Below are positions 1 to 8,881 of a DNA stretch of 64,000 nt, one piece after another; within the stretch, counting starts at the first letter, position 1, and each line of letters begins with the position of its first letter. The DNA comes from Actinacidiphila alni (GTDB taxonomy: Bacteria; Actinomycetota; Actinomycetes; Streptomycetales; Streptomycetaceae). A program made the position numbers and the translations under genes. The stretch spans positions 62,001-126,000 of the forward strand of contig NZ_FONG01000007.1 in the NCBI RefSeq assembly GCF_900112845.1, read 5' to 3'. The notes below the pieces were generated by a model. The model did not search any database, was not told the origin of the DNA, and was given only the letters and a program-made list of their open reading frames with translations.

Positions 1-413
1 CGGGCGACAGTGCCCGATGTCCCGGCCCGCCAGGGCCGCGGCCCTGTACCCGCACCTCGCGGAGGGTGCCCGATGTCTTTCAGGGGCGCCGCCCCCTGTC
101 CGGCTCCCCTACGGGCGACGGTGCCCGATGTCTTTAGGGGCGCGGGGAACTGCGCGGCCCGCGCCCACCGGGCCGGTGGTCGCGAAACAGCCAGCATCTG
201 CACCGCTGGGGGCGGTCTTTCACCAGCAGCCCCGCGTGGGCTGAGCGCGCAGTTCCCCGCGCCCCTAAAGACATGACTCCCGCACTCCGCAGGAGATCAG
301 GCACCCCCGGCAAGGGATCACGAACCGCCTTCCGCAGGAGGCATCCGGCACCCCGCGCCCGGAGGAGCACCGTCCTCCGGGGGGAGGCGTCGGGCGCCCC
401 CTTGCGAAGGGGG
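1..413. repeat. Gene-free repeat region with a palindromic element (copy 1) and 12-bp direct repeats
   Basis: No gene is supported here. A perfect 28-bp inverted repeat has arms at 129-156 and 246-273 around an 89-nt loop; each arm contains AGGGGCGCGGGGAACTGCG or its complement. The 12-mer GTGCCCGATGTC occurs at 10-21, 66-77 and 121-132, spaced about 55 bp. A shorter imperfect palindrome (CAGGGGCG...CCCCTG) sits at 81-98. Downstream of the right arm is the string CGCACTCCGCAGGAGATC (281-298), which recurs after the second copy near 25.4 kb. It is probably a non-coding dispersed repeat, and it may also terminate the regulator gene that ends at 414. Confidence 0.8.
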
Positions 414-1910
414 TTACGGGGGCGTGAGGCCCAGGGCGAGGGCGCGGTCGTGGAAAGCCCGTACGGACGCGGCATCGCGATAAGGCTCAAGGCGCCGCCC
501 GAGGTCACGGACGTACTCGACGGCGCGAGCCGACCGCATCTCGACAGCCTGCTGCATCACCTCGATCCCGAGCGAACAGGCGACATCGACCTCGCCGAGC
601 CCGAGCCGGGCGCAGGCGAGGACGGTGCGGCAGAAGAGCCGCGAACGGGCGTACCCGGCGGCCCGCAACTGAAGCGACCGCTCGGCGTGCTGCGCAGCAG
701 CCCGGTGCTGCTGAAGGTCCCGGTGACAGTGCCCGAACTCGTCGGCAAGCTGCGCCTCGTCGAAGAACCGCGCCCACGAGGGCACCTCGTCCCCCGGCCG
801 CGCGGCCCCGAGCGACCGCTCGGCCCGGGCGAGCGCCGCGGAACACGCCCGGATCTCCCCGAGCAGCCCGTGCCCGCGCGCCTCCGCGCTGTGCAGCAGC
901 GCCTGGACGGCGGCCGGCGCCCCGGAGCCGACGCCCTGCTGGGCGACCCGGGCGAGCTGCACGGCCTCGCGGCCGTGCCCGAGGAAGACCGCCTGCCGGC
1001 TCATCGTGACCAGCACATAGCCGCCGTAGACCCGGTCGCCCGCGGCCTGCGCGAGCCGCAGCGCCTGCACGAAATAGCGCTGCGCCAGCCCGTGCGCGCC
1101 GATGTCGTACGACGTCCACCCGGCGAGCCGGGTGAGGTCGGCGACGGAGGCGAACAGCCGGCGGCCGAGCGCCTCCCCGTAGCTGCCGCGCAGCATCGGC
1201 TCGGCCTCGTGCTCCAGGTAGCGGACCAGTGCCTGCCGCGCGTGCCCGCCGCCGTACGCGTGGTCAAGACCGCGGAAGAGGTCGCCGACGGCGCGCAGCG
1301 CGGCGACGTCCCCGGCGCCCACCTTGGCGGGCGCCGACCCCGGCCGTCCGCCGCCCGCGCCCCCGGGCGGACCCGTGACCGTACGGCCGCGGCTCTGCGC
1401 GGGCACCCGGGCCGCCACGGCCGCGGCCGTGACCCCGGCCTCCGCGGCGCGCGCCACCTTCTCGTCGGCGCGCCCGATCAGCCAGTCCCGGCTGGGCACC
1501 ACGAGCCCGGCCGGGGTGAAGGCGATCTTCCGCAGCTCCGCCTGATTCCCGGTGTCCTTGCGCCACAGCCCGCTGACGATGTCCACCGCCTCCCCCGGCG
1601 ACCCGGCGAACTCCAGTCCCGCGTAGACGGGCGCGCACGCATCGAGCCCGAGGTCCTGCGCGGACAGCCGCCGCCCGAGCCGCTGGGTGAACACCTCGGC
1701 GATGAGGGCGGGTGTGGTGCCGCGCGGCTGCTGGCCGCGCAGCCAGCGCGTCACGGAGGTCTTGTCGTACCGCAGGTCCAGGCCGTGCTCTATGCCGAGC
1801 TGGTCGACCCGGCGGGCGAGTCCGGCGTTGGAGAAGCCTGCCTCCGCGATCAGCGAGGCGAGCCTGCTGTTGGGACGGGTCGGGGTTCGCTGCGTGGAAC
1901 GGTCCGTCAT
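414..1910 (-). CDS. Helix-turn-helix transcriptional regulator with helical-repeat C-terminus
   Basis: The 498-residue protein starts at an ATG and reads toward the window edge. Residues about 15-80 form a DNA-binding region of the Streptomyces type in which a helix-turn-helix (GLARRVDQLG, then TSVTRWLRG) selects for Arg/Trp-rich recognition residues. A Gly/Pro/Ala-rich linker follows at about 185-210, and residues about 210-480 are an Ala/Leu/Arg-rich all-helical stretch resembling TPR repeats. This architecture matches the large Streptomyces family of cytoplasmic regulators that includes NsdA-like proteins. The gene is divergent from lipB, and an imperfect palindrome in the shared region could be its own operator. 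The target genes are unknown. A similar regulator lies next to lipB in other Streptomyces, as far as I recall. Confidence 0.8.
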   Translation of the reverse strand: MTDRSTQRTPTRPNSRLASLIAEAGFSNAGLARRVDQLGIEHGLDLRYDKTSVTRWLRGQQPRGTTPALIAEVFTQRLGRRLSAQDLGLDACAPVYAGLEFAGSPGEAVDIVSGLWRKDTGNQAELRKIAFTPAGLVVPSRDWLIGRADEKVARAAEAGVTAAAVAARVPAQSRGRTVTGPPGGAGGGRPGSAPAKVGAGDVAALRAVGDLFRGLDHAYGGGHARQALVRYLEHEAEPMLRGSYGEALGRRLFASVADLTRLAGWTSYDIGAHGLAQRYFVQALRLAQAAGDRVYGGYVLVTMSRQAVFLGHGREAVQLARVAQQGVGSGAPAAVQALLHSAEARGHGLLGEIRACSAALARAERSLGAARPGDEVPSWARFFDEAQLADEFGHCHRDLQQHRAAAQHAERSLQLRAAGYARSRLFCRTVLACARLGLGEVDVACSLGIEVMQQAVEMRSARAVEYVRDLGRRLEPYRDAASVRAFHDRALALGLTPP

Positions 1911-1993
1911 CGGCAGTGCGGTCCACTTCCTGGGGAGGTCTCCGGAACGGCGCGAATGTAACGGTCAGTGCCGGGAAGCTCACCGTAGGACCT

Positions 1994-2020
1994 CGTTATT
2001 CGCCCGAATGGGCGATAACG
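1994..2020. promoter_or_regulatory. Imperfect inverted repeat between regulator and lipB
   Basis: CGTTATTCGCCC (1994-2005) and GGGCGATAACG (2010-2020) form an inverted repeat with one bulged base around GAAT. It is locally AT-richer than its surroundings and lies 84 bp upstream of the regulator start, on the side facing lipB. A role as autoregulatory operator is inferred from position only. Confidence 0.4.
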
Positions 2021-2169
2021 ACCCTCAACGATCGGCAAACCGTCCTCATCGCCTCAAGTCACCGTGGTAAGGCGACGGCCGCTCGCCGGTACGACGGGCC
2101 GCCGCCGTACAGTGGCTGGGGCGTGCATCGAGCCGTCGGAGCAGCGGAGCAGGACGTGGAGGAGTCGTC

Positions 2170-3003
2170 ATGGCGTTGCCGCAGGACGTCGTACCGGCGA
2201 GCGGGCAGGCCGACGGACGGGCGGGCGGGCTGCGCTTCGTCCACCTCGGGTTCGGGGCCGACGCGGTGGAGTACACGCGGGCCTGGCAGGAGCAGCGCCA
2301 GGTGCACGCGGCGCGCGTCGAGGGAGAGATCCCGGACACCTGCCTGCTGCTCGAGCACCCGCCCGTCTACACCGCGGGGCGGCGCACCGAGGACAGCGAG
2401 CGCCCGCTGGACGGCACCCCGGTGGTGGACGTGGACCGCGGCGGCAAGATCACCTGGCACGGCCCGGGCCAGCTCGTCGGCTACCCGATCCTGCGGCTGC
2501 CGCAGCCGGTCGACGTCGTCGCGCACGTACGGCGGCTGGAGGAGGCCCTGATCCGCACCTGTGCGGACTTCGGCCTGGAGACCACCCGGGTCGAGGGCCG
2601 CAGCGGCGTGTGGGTGCTGGGCGACCCGGTGGCGGAGCGCCCCGCGCTCGGCGGCCTGACCCTGGACCTGGACCCGCGGGTGGACAACGCCGAGTTCGAC
2701 GCGCGGCTGAGCGGCCCCGAGTACGCGCCCTCCAACGCCGGACAGCGCGGCGAGGACCGCAAGCTGGCCGCGATCGGCATCCGCGTCGCCAAGGGCGTGA
2801 CGATGCACGGCTTCTCGCTGAACTGCGACCCGGACAACACCTGGTTCGACCGGATCGTGCCGTGCGGCATCCGCGACGCGGGCGTGACCTCACTCTCCAA
2901 CGAACTGGGCCGCGACATCACCGTCGCCGAGGTGCTGCCGGTGGTCGAGAAGCACCTCACCGACGTCCTGACCTCCGCCGTACCGCTGCCGCACGCCGTG
3001 TGA
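2170..3003 (+). CDS. lipB: Octanoyltransferase LipB (lipoate biosynthesis)
   Basis: This enzyme moves the octanoyl group from octanoyl-ACP to lipoyl domains of 2-oxoacid dehydrogenases and the glycine cleavage H protein. The family signatures are present: EHPPVYTAG near residue 60, [17 protein letters not shown] near 97-113, the lysine of KLAAIGIRV (Lys198) and the catalytic cysteine of IVPCGI (Cys232). At 277 residues it is longer than the E. coli enzyme (213), with extra sequence at the N-terminus and in an acidic loop around 170-190. The ATG follows a GGAGG-type site (GTGGAGGAGTC). LipA lies 140 bp downstream on the same strand, so the two steps of de novo lipoylation are paired. Confidence 0.97.
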   Translation: MALPQDVVPASGQADGRAGGLRFVHLGFGADAVEYTRAWQEQRQVHAARVEGEIPDTCLLLEHPPVYTAGRRTEDSERPLDGTPVVDVDRGGKITWHGPGQLVGYPILRLPQPVDVVAHVRRLEEALIRTCADFGLETTRVEGRSGVWVLGDPVAERPALGGLTLDLDPRVDNAEFDARLSGPEYAPSNAGQRGEDRKLAAIGIRVAKGVTMHGFSLNCDPDNTWFDRIVPCGIRDAGVTSLSNELGRDITVAEVLPVVEKHLTDVLTSAVPLPHAV

Positions 3004-3143
3004 CAGCCGTATCGCCGTACAGCCGTACGGAACCGGCGTTCATCGTGAGCCCGCGAATGCCGGTCTGGGAATGCGGGGGCGTACCCTGGCGTTCACATAA
3101 GAATTGAAGCCGCAGGCAGAATCTCAGCTTTAGGGAGCCGGTC

Positions 3144-4121
3144 GTGTCCGCAGTCGCACCCGACGGACGCAAGATGCTGCGCCTGGAGGTCCGCAACAGC
3201 CAGACCCCCATCGAGCGCAAGCCCGAGTGGATCAAGACCCGCGCCAAGATGGGCCCCGAGTACACGCAGATGCAGAAACTCGTCAAGAGCGAGGGCCTGC
3301 ACACGGTGTGTCAGGAGGCCGGCTGTCCCAACATCTACGAGTGCTGGGAGGACCGCGAGGCGACCTTCCTCATCGGCGGCGACCAGTGCACCCGGCGCTG
3401 CGACTTCTGCCAGATCGACACCGGCAAGCCGCAGGCGCTGGACCGCGACGAGCCGCGCCGCGTCGGCGAGTCCGTGGTCACGATGGACCTGAACTACGCC
3501 ACGATCACCGGCGTCGCCCGCGACGACCTGGAGGACGGCGGCGCCTGGCTGTACGCCGAGACCGTCCGGCAGATTCACGCCATGACGGCGGAGCGCGAGG
3601 GCGGCCACACCAAGGTCGAGCTGCTCATCCCCGACTTCAACGCCGAGCCCGCGCAGCTCGCCGAGGTCTTCGGCTCCCGCCCCGAGGTGCTGGCGCACAA
3701 CGTCGAGACGGTGCCGCGGATCTTCAAGCGGATCCGCCCCGGCTTCCGCTACGAGCGCTCGCTCGAGGTGATCACCCGGGCCCGCGAGGCCGGCCTGGTC
3801 ACCAAGTCCAACCTGATCCTGGGGATGGGCGAGGAGCGCGAGGAGATCAGCCAGGCGCTGCACGACCTGCACGACGCGGGCTGCGAGCTGATCACCATCA
3901 CGCAGTATCTGCGGCCGTCCGTACGGCACCACCCGGTGGAGCGCTGGGTGAAGCCCGCGGAGTTCGTGGAGCTGAAGGAGGAGGCCGAGGAGATCGGCTA
4001 CGCGGGTGTGATGTCCGGGCCGCTGGTCCGCTCGTCGTACCGCGCCGGGCGGCTCTTCCAGCAGGCGGTCGACAAGCGGCTGCGGGAGGGCGAGCGGCTC
4101 GCGGTGGCCCCCGCCGTATGA
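3144..4121 (+). CDS. lipA: Lipoyl synthase LipA (radical SAM)
   Basis: LipA inserts two sulfur atoms into the octanoyl chain that LipB attaches. Both iron-sulfur clusters are visible: the auxiliary CX4CX5C motif (Cys56, Cys61, Cys67) and the radical-SAM CX3CX2C motif (Cys82, Cys86, Cys89, in CTRRCDFC). The C-terminal RSSYRAG, whose serine ligates the auxiliary cluster, is present. The 325-residue length is normal for actinobacteria. I chose the GTG at 3144, preceded by AGGGAGCCGGTC; the conserved N-terminus begins directly after it. The stop codon overlaps a 35-bp imperfect tandem duplication (4119-4188). The gene may be expressed with lipB or from a promoter in the 140-bp gap. Confidence 0.98.
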   Translation: MSAVAPDGRKMLRLEVRNSQTPIERKPEWIKTRAKMGPEYTQMQKLVKSEGLHTVCQEAGCPNIYECWEDREATFLIGGDQCTRRCDFCQIDTGKPQALDRDEPRRVGESVVTMDLNYATITGVARDDLEDGGAWLYAETVRQIHAMTAEREGGHTKVELLIPDFNAEPAQLAEVFGSRPEVLAHNVETVPRIFKRIRPGFRYERSLEVITRAREAGLVTKSNLILGMGEEREEISQALHDLHDAGCELITITQYLRPSVRHHPVERWVKPAEFVELKEEAEEIGYAGVMSGPLVRSSYRAGRLFQQAVDKRLREGERLAVAPAV

Positions 4122-4188
4122 CCGTGCCGGCCCGCTCTGTCCGGGCCGCCGGATGACCGCCTCGGCCCGCTCCGTACGGGCCGCCGTG
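4119..4188. repeat. 35-bp imperfect tandem duplication over the lipA stop codon
   Basis: Units 4119-4153 and 4154-4188 match at 28 of 35 positions, both beginning TGACCG and sharing the core CGGCCCGCTC. The first unit starts with the lipA stop TGA and the second repeats that TGA, so the copy has duplicated the tail after the gene without altering the protein. Confidence 0.7.
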
Positions 4189-4210
4189 TGAGTCCCCTCA
4201 CCACTGACGA

Positions 4211-4241
4211 CGCCCCGCCGGGCGAGTGACCTGGCGGGGCG
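4211..4241 (+). terminator. Hairpin terminator downstream of lipA
   Basis: CGCCCCGCC (4211-4219) pairs with GGCGGGGCG (4233-4241) across a 13-nt loop, 90 bp after the lipA stop. There is no U-tract, as is usual in streptomycetes. The rest of the 325-bp gap between lipA and the next gene holds the duplication above and a promoter below. Confidence 0.65.
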
Positions 4242-4273
4242 CCGTGCTGCCGGACTGAGGCTTTCATGCGAGA

Positions 4274-4302
4274 TTGACCGAGTGGTCACCGGCTGGTAAC
4301 AC
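4274..4302 (+). promoter_or_regulatory. Candidate vegetative promoter
   Basis: TTGACC (4274-4279) and TAACAC (4297-4302) are separated by exactly 17 bp and fit a housekeeping-sigma promoter. The gene at 4447 is the first one downstream, which leaves a leader of roughly 135 nt. The spacer contains GGTCACCGGCTGG, a partial repeat of its own half, which could bind a regulator. Confidence 0.5.
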
Positions 4303-4446
4303 ATTGTGGCGAGCCTGGTGTCACGCAATCGCTCGACCCGTACGGCCCGCCCCCGTACGACCCCGCAGTTCCCGTACTCCCTGCATTCCCCGCATTCTCC
4401 GCACATCCCGCACTCCCCAGCTCTCAGCCGCTACGAGGGGGACGCC

Positions 4447-4686
4447 ATGACGTCCGAGTCCGTGCACATCGCCGCCGCCACGCACCTGCGTGCCGCGCAC
4501 CTCCGCCCGCGCCGGGCGCTGCGCGCCGTGGAGTCGTTCCTGCTGAGCGGGGGCCAGCAGACGGCCCGCCGCAACGCCTGGGCGGCCGTCGTCGAGGACC
4601 GGCGCAGGGCCCGGGACCGGCGCGAGGCGCAGTACGAGATGGACGCCCTGGTGAGTGCCGCACGAGGAAGCGCCCTGAACGACTGA
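4447..4686 (+). CDS. Small conserved basic protein, function unknown
   Basis: The 79-residue protein has an arginine-rich helix in its centre (RPRRALRAVESF, then RRRARDRREAQYEMD) and no signal peptide or membrane segment. The ATG is placed behind the run GAGGGGGACGCC, a good ribosome binding site; upstream in-frame codons translate a low-complexity Pro/His/Ser string and are unlikely to be used. A small protein of about this size sits between lipA and the DUF4191 gene in other Streptomyces, as I recall, which supports it being real. The role is not known; the charge pattern would suit nucleic-acid or ribosome contact, which is only a guess. Confidence 0.75.
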   Translation: MTSESVHIAAATHLRAAHLRPRRALRAVESFLLSGGQQTARRNAWAAVVEDRRRARDRREAQYEMDALVSAARGSALND

Positions 4687-4717
4687 CGGGGCACCCCCCT
4701 CGCGTATCCTGAGCGGC

Positions 4718-5407
4718 ATGGCGAGGAAGGAAACACCCGAGAACCCCGAGAATTCTGGGCGACTGAAGCAGATCGCTCAGACCTACAAGATGACCAGGCA
4801 GGCCGACCCCAAGGTCGGGCTTGTCATTACGGCTGTGGGAATCGTCACCTTCGGTGTCATCCTCGCCCTCGGCTTCTTGATCGGTCACCCCATTTACGCG
4901 GCCATCCTTGGCTTCCTGCTGGCCTTCCTGGCGATGGCGATCGTCTTCGGCCGCCGGGCCGAGAAGGCGGCGTTCGGACAGCTGGAAGGCAAGCCCGGTG
5001 CCGCGGCGGCCGTGCTGCAGAACGTCGGGCGCGGCTGGACGGTGACCCCGGCGGTCGCGATGAACAAGTCCCAGGACGTCGTGCACCGCGCGGTCAGCAA
5101 GGCCGGCGTCGTGCTGATCGGCGAGGGCAACCCGAACCGGGTGAAGGGCCTGCTGGCCGCCGAGAAGAAGAAGGTCAACCGGGTCGTCTACGACGTGCCG
5201 GTGCACGACTTCATCATCGGTACCGGCGAGGGCGAGCTGCCGCTGAAGAAGGTGCGCACGACGCTGCTGAAGCTGCCGCGCGTCCTGCCGGGCCCGAAGG
5301 CCACCGAGGTCAACGACCGGCTGCGGGCGCTGGGCGACTTGATGAGCAACATGCCGATCCCGAAGGGGCCGATGCCCAAGGGCATGCGGATGCCGAAGGG
5401 CCGCTAG
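4718..5407 (+). CDS. DUF4191 family membrane protein
   Basis: The 229-residue protein has two adjacent transmembrane segments at about 36-58 and 62-82, followed by a soluble cytoplasmic domain that ends in a Pro/Lys/Gly/Met-rich tail (MPIPKGPMPKGMRMPKGR). The N-terminus (charged, then RLKQIAQTYKMTRQADP) and the VGRGWTVTPAVAM and IGEGNPNRVKGLL stretches are those of the actinobacterial DUF4191 family. The family has no assigned biochemical function. It sits immediately after the small basic gene and before a strong bidirectional terminator, an arrangement conserved near lipA. Confidence 0.9.
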   Translation: MARKETPENPENSGRLKQIAQTYKMTRQADPKVGLVITAVGIVTFGVILALGFLIGHPIYAAILGFLLAFLAMAIVFGRRAEKAAFGQLEGKPGAAAAVLQNVGRGWTVTPAVAMNKSQDVVHRAVSKAGVVLIGEGNPNRVKGLLAAEKKKVNRVVYDVPVHDFIIGTGEGELPLKKVRTTLLKLPRVLPGPKATEVNDRLRALGDLMSNMPIPKGPMPKGMRMPKGR

Positions 5408-5427
5408 GCGCTCGGCCGGCACGCGGG

Positions 5428-5463
5428 AAGGGGTTCGGGGACCGCGGTCCCCGGGCCCCTTTT
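5428..5463. terminator. Bidirectional terminator between DUF4191 gene and RDD gene
   Basis: AAGGGG (5428-5433) pairs with CCCCTT (5456-5461) outside an inner perfect palindrome GGGGACCGCGGTCCCC (5437-5452). The plus strand continues into T residues and the minus strand also reads AAGGGG then U-rich sequence, so it can serve both convergent genes. Confidence 0.85.
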
Positions 5464-5492
5464 CGTATGCCGTGCTTCCCGTGTGCCGTGCC

Positions 5493-5960
5493 TCAGATCC
5501 GTACCTGTACGGACTTGGCGGCCTTGTCGTGCAGGCCGCGGGTGTCGCGGTCCCAGATGACGGCGGGCAGGACGAGCAGCAGCAGCACCGTACGGATGAC
5601 AACGGCGAGCGGGCCGAGGCGGCCACCGTCCAGCCGTACGACGCGCAGGCCCATGATCCGCTTGCCCGGTGTACTCCCGACGGTCGCCAGCGTCAGGAGA
5701 CTGACGACACCGAAGACGACGAGTGTCCACGTATTGGACTTGGCCGCGTCACGGTGTGCGATCAAGCCGTATGCGATCACCAGGCAGAGGAACCAGTCGA
5801 TGAAAATCGCGACGACCCGGCGGCCGATCGTCGCGATGGAGCCCGGGCCCTGCTCGGGCAGACCCAGCCGCTGTCCCCGGTAGCCGAACTCCACGCCCAT
5901 CTGCTCGGCGGCGGCGCCAGGCCCCGACAGCCACGATCCGATTGCATCCCTGTTGTCCAC
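5493..5960 (-). CDS. RDD family membrane protein
   Basis: This 155-residue protein begins with a GTG and carries a 45-residue hydrophilic N-terminus. The RDD-domain start follows (RRVVAIFIDWF), then three membrane helices at about 48-68, 78-97 and 118-138. The conserved TPGKRIMGLRVVRLDG loop and the closing WDRDTRGLHDKAA motif are typical of the family, whose members are thought to be small-ion transporters or accessory membrane proteins. It is convergent with the DUF4191 gene and divergent from glnA, a neighbourhood conserved in streptomycetes. The substrate is unknown. Confidence 0.9.
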   Translation of the reverse strand: MDNRDAIGSWLSGPGAAAEQMGVEFGYRGQRLGLPEQGPGSIATIGRRVVAIFIDWFLCLVIAYGLIAHRDAAKSNTWTLVVFGVVSLLTLATVGSTPGKRIMGLRVVRLDGGRLGPLAVVIRTVLLLLVLPAVIWDRDTRGLHDKAAKSVQVRI

Positions 5961-6027
5961 CCGACCACGGTAACCCGCGGCCCGTGTCCCCCGTACGGCG
6001 CGGTCGCCGGCCGCCCCGACCTCGCGG

Positions 6028-6065
6028 TTAACGCCTCGGAAACAAATGGGTCATGCTGGAGAAAT
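6028..6065 (+). promoter_or_regulatory. GlnR-type operator upstream of glnA
   Basis: Four pentamers lie at exact 11-bp steps: TTAAC (6028-6032), GAAAC (6039-6043), GTCAT (6050-6054) and GAAAT (6061-6065). This is the streptomycete GlnR layout of alternating GTnAC-like and GAAAC-like half-sites. It sits 96 bp upstream of the glnA start. The site would allow OmpR-type regulator GlnR to activate GSI synthesis under nitrogen limitation. Confidence 0.85.
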
Positions 6066-6160
6066 CCCTGATCCCTATGGTCGTGGCAGAGTGCGCCACC
6101 GCACTGGCGCGCCTCGAAGCTGTCGACCCGTCCCGCGGGGCCGGGCCTAGGAGGAGTTGG

Positions 6161-7570
6161 ATGTTCCAGAACGCCGACGACGTCAATCGGTTCATCACGG
6201 ACGAGGACGTCAAGTTCGTCGACGTCCGGTTCTGTGACCTGCCCGGCGTCATGCAGCACTTCACGGTCCCGGTCTCGACGTTCGACCCGACCGAGGAGCT
6301 GGCCTTCGACGGCTCCTCGATCCGCGGCTTCCAGGCCATCCACGAGTCGGACATGGCGCTGCGCGCCGACCTCTCGACGGCCCGCGTCGACCCGTTCCGC
6401 AAGGACAAGACGCTCAACATCAACTTCTTCATCCACGACCCGATCACCGGCGAGCAGTACAGCCGTGACCCGCGGAACGTGGCGAAGAAGGCCGAGGCGT
6501 ACCTCGCCTCCACCGGTATCGCGGACACCGCGTACTTCGGTCCCGAGGCCGAGTTCTACGTCTTCGACAGCGTGCGCTTCCAGACGTCCTCGAACGAGTC
6601 CTTCTACCACATCGACTCCGAGGCCGCCGCCTGGAACACCGGCGCCACCGAGGACAACCGCGGCTACAAGGTCCGCTACAAGGGCGGCTACTTCCCGGCC
6701 CCGCCGGTCGACCACTTCGCCGACCTGCGCGCCGAGATCTCCCTCCAGCTGGAGGCGTCGGGCCTCCAGGTCGAGCGCCAGCACCACGAGGTCGGCACCG
6801 CCGGCCAGGCGGAGATCAACTACAAGTTCAACACGCTGCTCGCCGCCGCCGACGACCTGATGCTCTTCAAGTACATCGTGAAGAACGTCGCCTGGCGCAA
6901 CGGCAAGACCGCGACCTTCATGCCCAAGCCGATCTTCGGTGACAACGGCTCCGGCATGCACGTCCACCAGTCCCTGTGGCAGGGCGGCACCCCGCTCTTC
7001 TACGACGAGCAGGGCTACGCGGGCCTGTCGGACACCGCCCGCTACTACATCGGCGGCATCCTCAAGCACGCCCCGTCGCTGCTGGCCTTCACCAACCCGA
7101 CGGTGAACTCCTACCACCGCCTGGTCCCCGGCTTCGAGGCCCCGGTCAACCTGGTCTACTCCCAGCGCAACCGCTCCGCCGCGATGCGCATCCCGATCAC
7201 GGGCTCCAACCCCAAGGCCAAGCGCGTCGAATTCCGCGCCCCTGACCCGTCCTCGAACCCCTACCTCGCCTTCTCCGCCCTCCTCCTGGCGGGCCTCGAC
7301 GGCGTCAAGAACAAGATCGAGCCGGCCGAGCCGATCGACAAGGACCTCTACGAGCTCGCCCCCGAGGAGCACGCGGGCGTCCCCCAGGTCCCCACCTCCC
7401 TCCCCGCCGTCCTCGACGCCCTCGAGGCCGACAACGAATACCTCCAGGCCGGCGGCGTCTTCACCGCCGACCTGATCGAAACCTGGATCGACTACAAGCG
7501 CACGAACGAAATCGCCCCGATCCAGCTCCGCCCGCACCCGCACGAGTTCGAGCTCTACTTCGACATCTAA
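6161..7570 (+). CDS. glnA: Glutamine synthetase type I
   Basis: GSI condenses glutamate and ammonium to glutamine with ATP, as a cytoplasmic dodecamer. The 469-residue length and motifs match: FDGSSIRGF near 48, the metal-binding [26 protein letters not shown] near 250-268, and NRSAAMRIP near 340. Tyr397 lies in [11 protein letters not shown] and is the residue modified by adenylyltransferase in this subfamily; that enzyme, GlnE, is encoded at 46.2-49.2 kb. I chose the ATG at 6161, behind AGGAGGAGTTGG. An in-frame ATG at 6053 falls inside the GlnR box and gives a non-conserved extension. Control is by GlnR at transcription and GlnE after translation. Confidence 0.98.
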   Translation: MFQNADDVNRFITDEDVKFVDVRFCDLPGVMQHFTVPVSTFDPTEELAFDGSSIRGFQAIHESDMALRADLSTARVDPFRKDKTLNINFFIHDPITGEQYSRDPRNVAKKAEAYLASTGIADTAYFGPEAEFYVFDSVRFQTSSNESFYHIDSEAAAWNTGATEDNRGYKVRYKGGYFPAPPVDHFADLRAEISLQLEASGLQVERQHHEVGTAGQAEINYKFNTLLAAADDLMLFKYIVKNVAWRNGKTATFMPKPIFGDNGSGMHVHQSLWQGGTPLFYDEQGYAGLSDTARYYIGGILKHAPSLLAFTNPTVNSYHRLVPGFEAPVNLVYSQRNRSAAMRIPITGSNPKAKRVEFRAPDPSSNPYLAFSALLLAGLDGVKNKIEPAEPIDKDLYELAPEEHAGVPQVPTSLPAVLDALEADNEYLQAGGVFTADLIETWIDYKRTNEIAPIQLRPHPHEFELYFDI

Positions 7571-7647
7571 AACGGGGGTGCCGCACATCTGCGGCAATCG
7601 CCTTTGGATGCCACGTAGCTGACGTTACGTCAGAGAACAGGGTCCAC

Positions 7648-7688
7648 CCGGAGCCCTGCCACCCTCACGGAGGGCGGCAGGGCTCCGG
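7648..7688 (+). terminator. Terminator downstream of glnA
   Basis: CCGGAGCCCTGCC (7648-7660) pairs perfectly with GGCAGGGCTCCGG (7676-7688) over a 15-nt loop, a 13-bp GC stem 78 bp after the glnA stop. Confidence 0.85.
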
Positions 7689-7976
7689 CGTGCGCAAAGG
7701 GGCTGCCCCGCACTCGACGCTTGCTCAACGCGGCGGAGGTTGTTCGATCGTGCCGCCCCGATGAGGGGTGGGGATGTAGCCCTTCGCCCCGGGCGCACAA
7801 CGTACGCATCCACTCGGCGGCGATGATCCTCCGCAAGCCCATGCTGTGGCCGGCCACGTACGTGAAGGGCCGTGCGTGAACCATGAGCCGTGAGCAGAAA
7901 GGCCGTGAAGCCGGAAGGCCGTGAGCTCGGTGCCGGGCGCGGCGGAGCGGACTGCTCCGGGGAGTTGCCCCGGGGG
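7689..7976. other. Gene-free stretch between the glnA terminator and the hydrolase
   Basis: No open frame here has streptomycete third-position bias together with a start and ribosome site. Near 7866-7925 the motif GGCCGTG is repeated four times at irregular 11-20 bp intervals. It may be decayed sequence or the 3' untranslated region of the hydrolase on the minus strand. Confidence 0.5.
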
Positions 7977-8786
7977 TTACGTCACCGGTCGCTTCAGATG
8001 CCGTTCGAAGAACCGGGCCGCGGCCTCGCCCGCGTGGGGTGGGACGCCGGTGTGGCCGCCCATGTTGGCCTCCAGGGTCTTCTCCGGGCTGCCGAAGGCG
8101 TCGAACAGGTCGAGTGCCGCCTGCCGGTCGTTGCCCTCGTCGTCCCATTGCAGCAGGACGTGCAGCGGGATGGTGACGCGGCGGGCCTCGTCGAGGATGG
8201 TGCGGGGGACGAAGCTTCCGGCGAACAGGCCGGCGGCCACGATGCGCGGTTCGGTCACCGCGAGGCGGACGCCGATGGAGATCACTCCCCCGGAGTAGCC
8301 GACCGGGCCGCCGATGCCGGGCAGCGCGAGCAGGGCGTCGAGGGTGGCCCGCCACTCCGGGACCCCCTGCTCGACCAGCGGGAGGATCAGGGCGTCGATG
8401 ACGTCCGCGCCGACCGGGCCGCCGGCCTGGAGCGCCTGGCGCACATCGGCCCTGGCCTGCTGGACGACGGGCAGCGGGGGCCGGTCGCCGGTACCGGGAA
8501 GCTCGATCGTGGCGGTGGCGAAGCCTTCGGCGGCGGAATGCCGGGCCCGTCCCACCAGCCGGGGGTACATCCTGCGCAGCCCGCCGGGGTGGCCGAGCAG
8601 GATCAGCGGCGCCGGGGGTACGGCGTCGGACGCCGGCGTCCAAAGAATGCCGGGGATGCCGGAGGTGTCAGGGGTGCCGGACGCATCAGGAGTGCCGGAA
8701 CTGCCGCCGAGGACGAATTCGCGTTCGAGGACGCCGTCGTCGAGGCGCTGCTCCGCCGTGAACCGCAGCGCGGGAGTGACGTGCAT
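7977..8786 (-). CDS. Alpha/beta hydrolase, dienelactone-hydrolase-like
   Basis: The 269-residue soluble protein has an alpha/beta-hydrolase core. The nucleophile elbow reads VGYSGGVIS (Ser in GYSGG), an acid candidate is in LQWDDE, and the last catalytic residue is probably the histidine of GGHTGVPPH. The LILLGHPGG strand-turn near residue 60 would form the oxyanion hole. Residues 28-48 are a Gly/Thr/Pro linker made of repeated GTPD-like units. The ATG at 8786 follows CGAAAGGCACGACC; the open frame extends further upstream but without family similarity. The gene is divergent from the ECF sigma gene, and two opposed mini-ORFs lie in the shared upstream region. The substrate is unknown. Confidence 0.85.
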   Translation of the reverse strand: MHVTPALRFTAEQRLDDGVLEREFVLGGSSGTPDASGTPDTSGIPGILWTPASDAVPPAPLILLGHPGGLRRMYPRLVGRARHSAAEGFATATIELPGTGDRPPLPVVQQARADVRQALQAGGPVGADVIDALILPLVEQGVPEWRATLDALLALPGIGGPVGYSGGVISIGVRLAVTEPRIVAAGLFAGSFVPRTILDEARRVTIPLHVLLQWDDEGNDRQAALDLFDAFGSPEKTLEANMGGHTGVPPHAGEAAARFFERHLKRPVT

Positions 8787-8830
8787 GGTCGTGCCTTTCG
8801 GGAGTGCGCGTGAAGGCGCTCCCGGACGAC

Positions 8831-8881
8831 CTACCGTCCGACCGTGACCCCGGAGGGAAGCACCCATGTCGATACGTTCAC
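8831..8881 (-). CDS. Possible 16-codon leader ORF upstream of the hydrolase
   Basis: A GTG at 8881 follows GGAGG by 8 nt, within the longer anti-Shine-Dalgarno match GAGGAGGTGG, the best ribosome site in this part of the window. It opens a 16-codon frame (MNVSTWVLPSGVTVGR) that stops at TAG, 44 nt before the hydrolase ATG. It could be a regulatory upstream ORF or the start of a lost gene. Nothing else supports it. Confidence 0.35.
   Translation of the reverse strand: MNVSTWVLPSGVTVGR

Noticed and set aside
10..132. A CRISPR array suggested by three direct repeats GTGCCCGATGTC
   Set aside because: Only three 12-bp copies, part of a palindromic repeat region, with related rather than unique spacers and no cas genes.
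6053..6160. An extended N-terminus of GlnA from an ATG at 6053
   Set aside because: It would translate the GlnR box, lacks family similarity and has no ribosome site, whereas 6161 has an excellent one.
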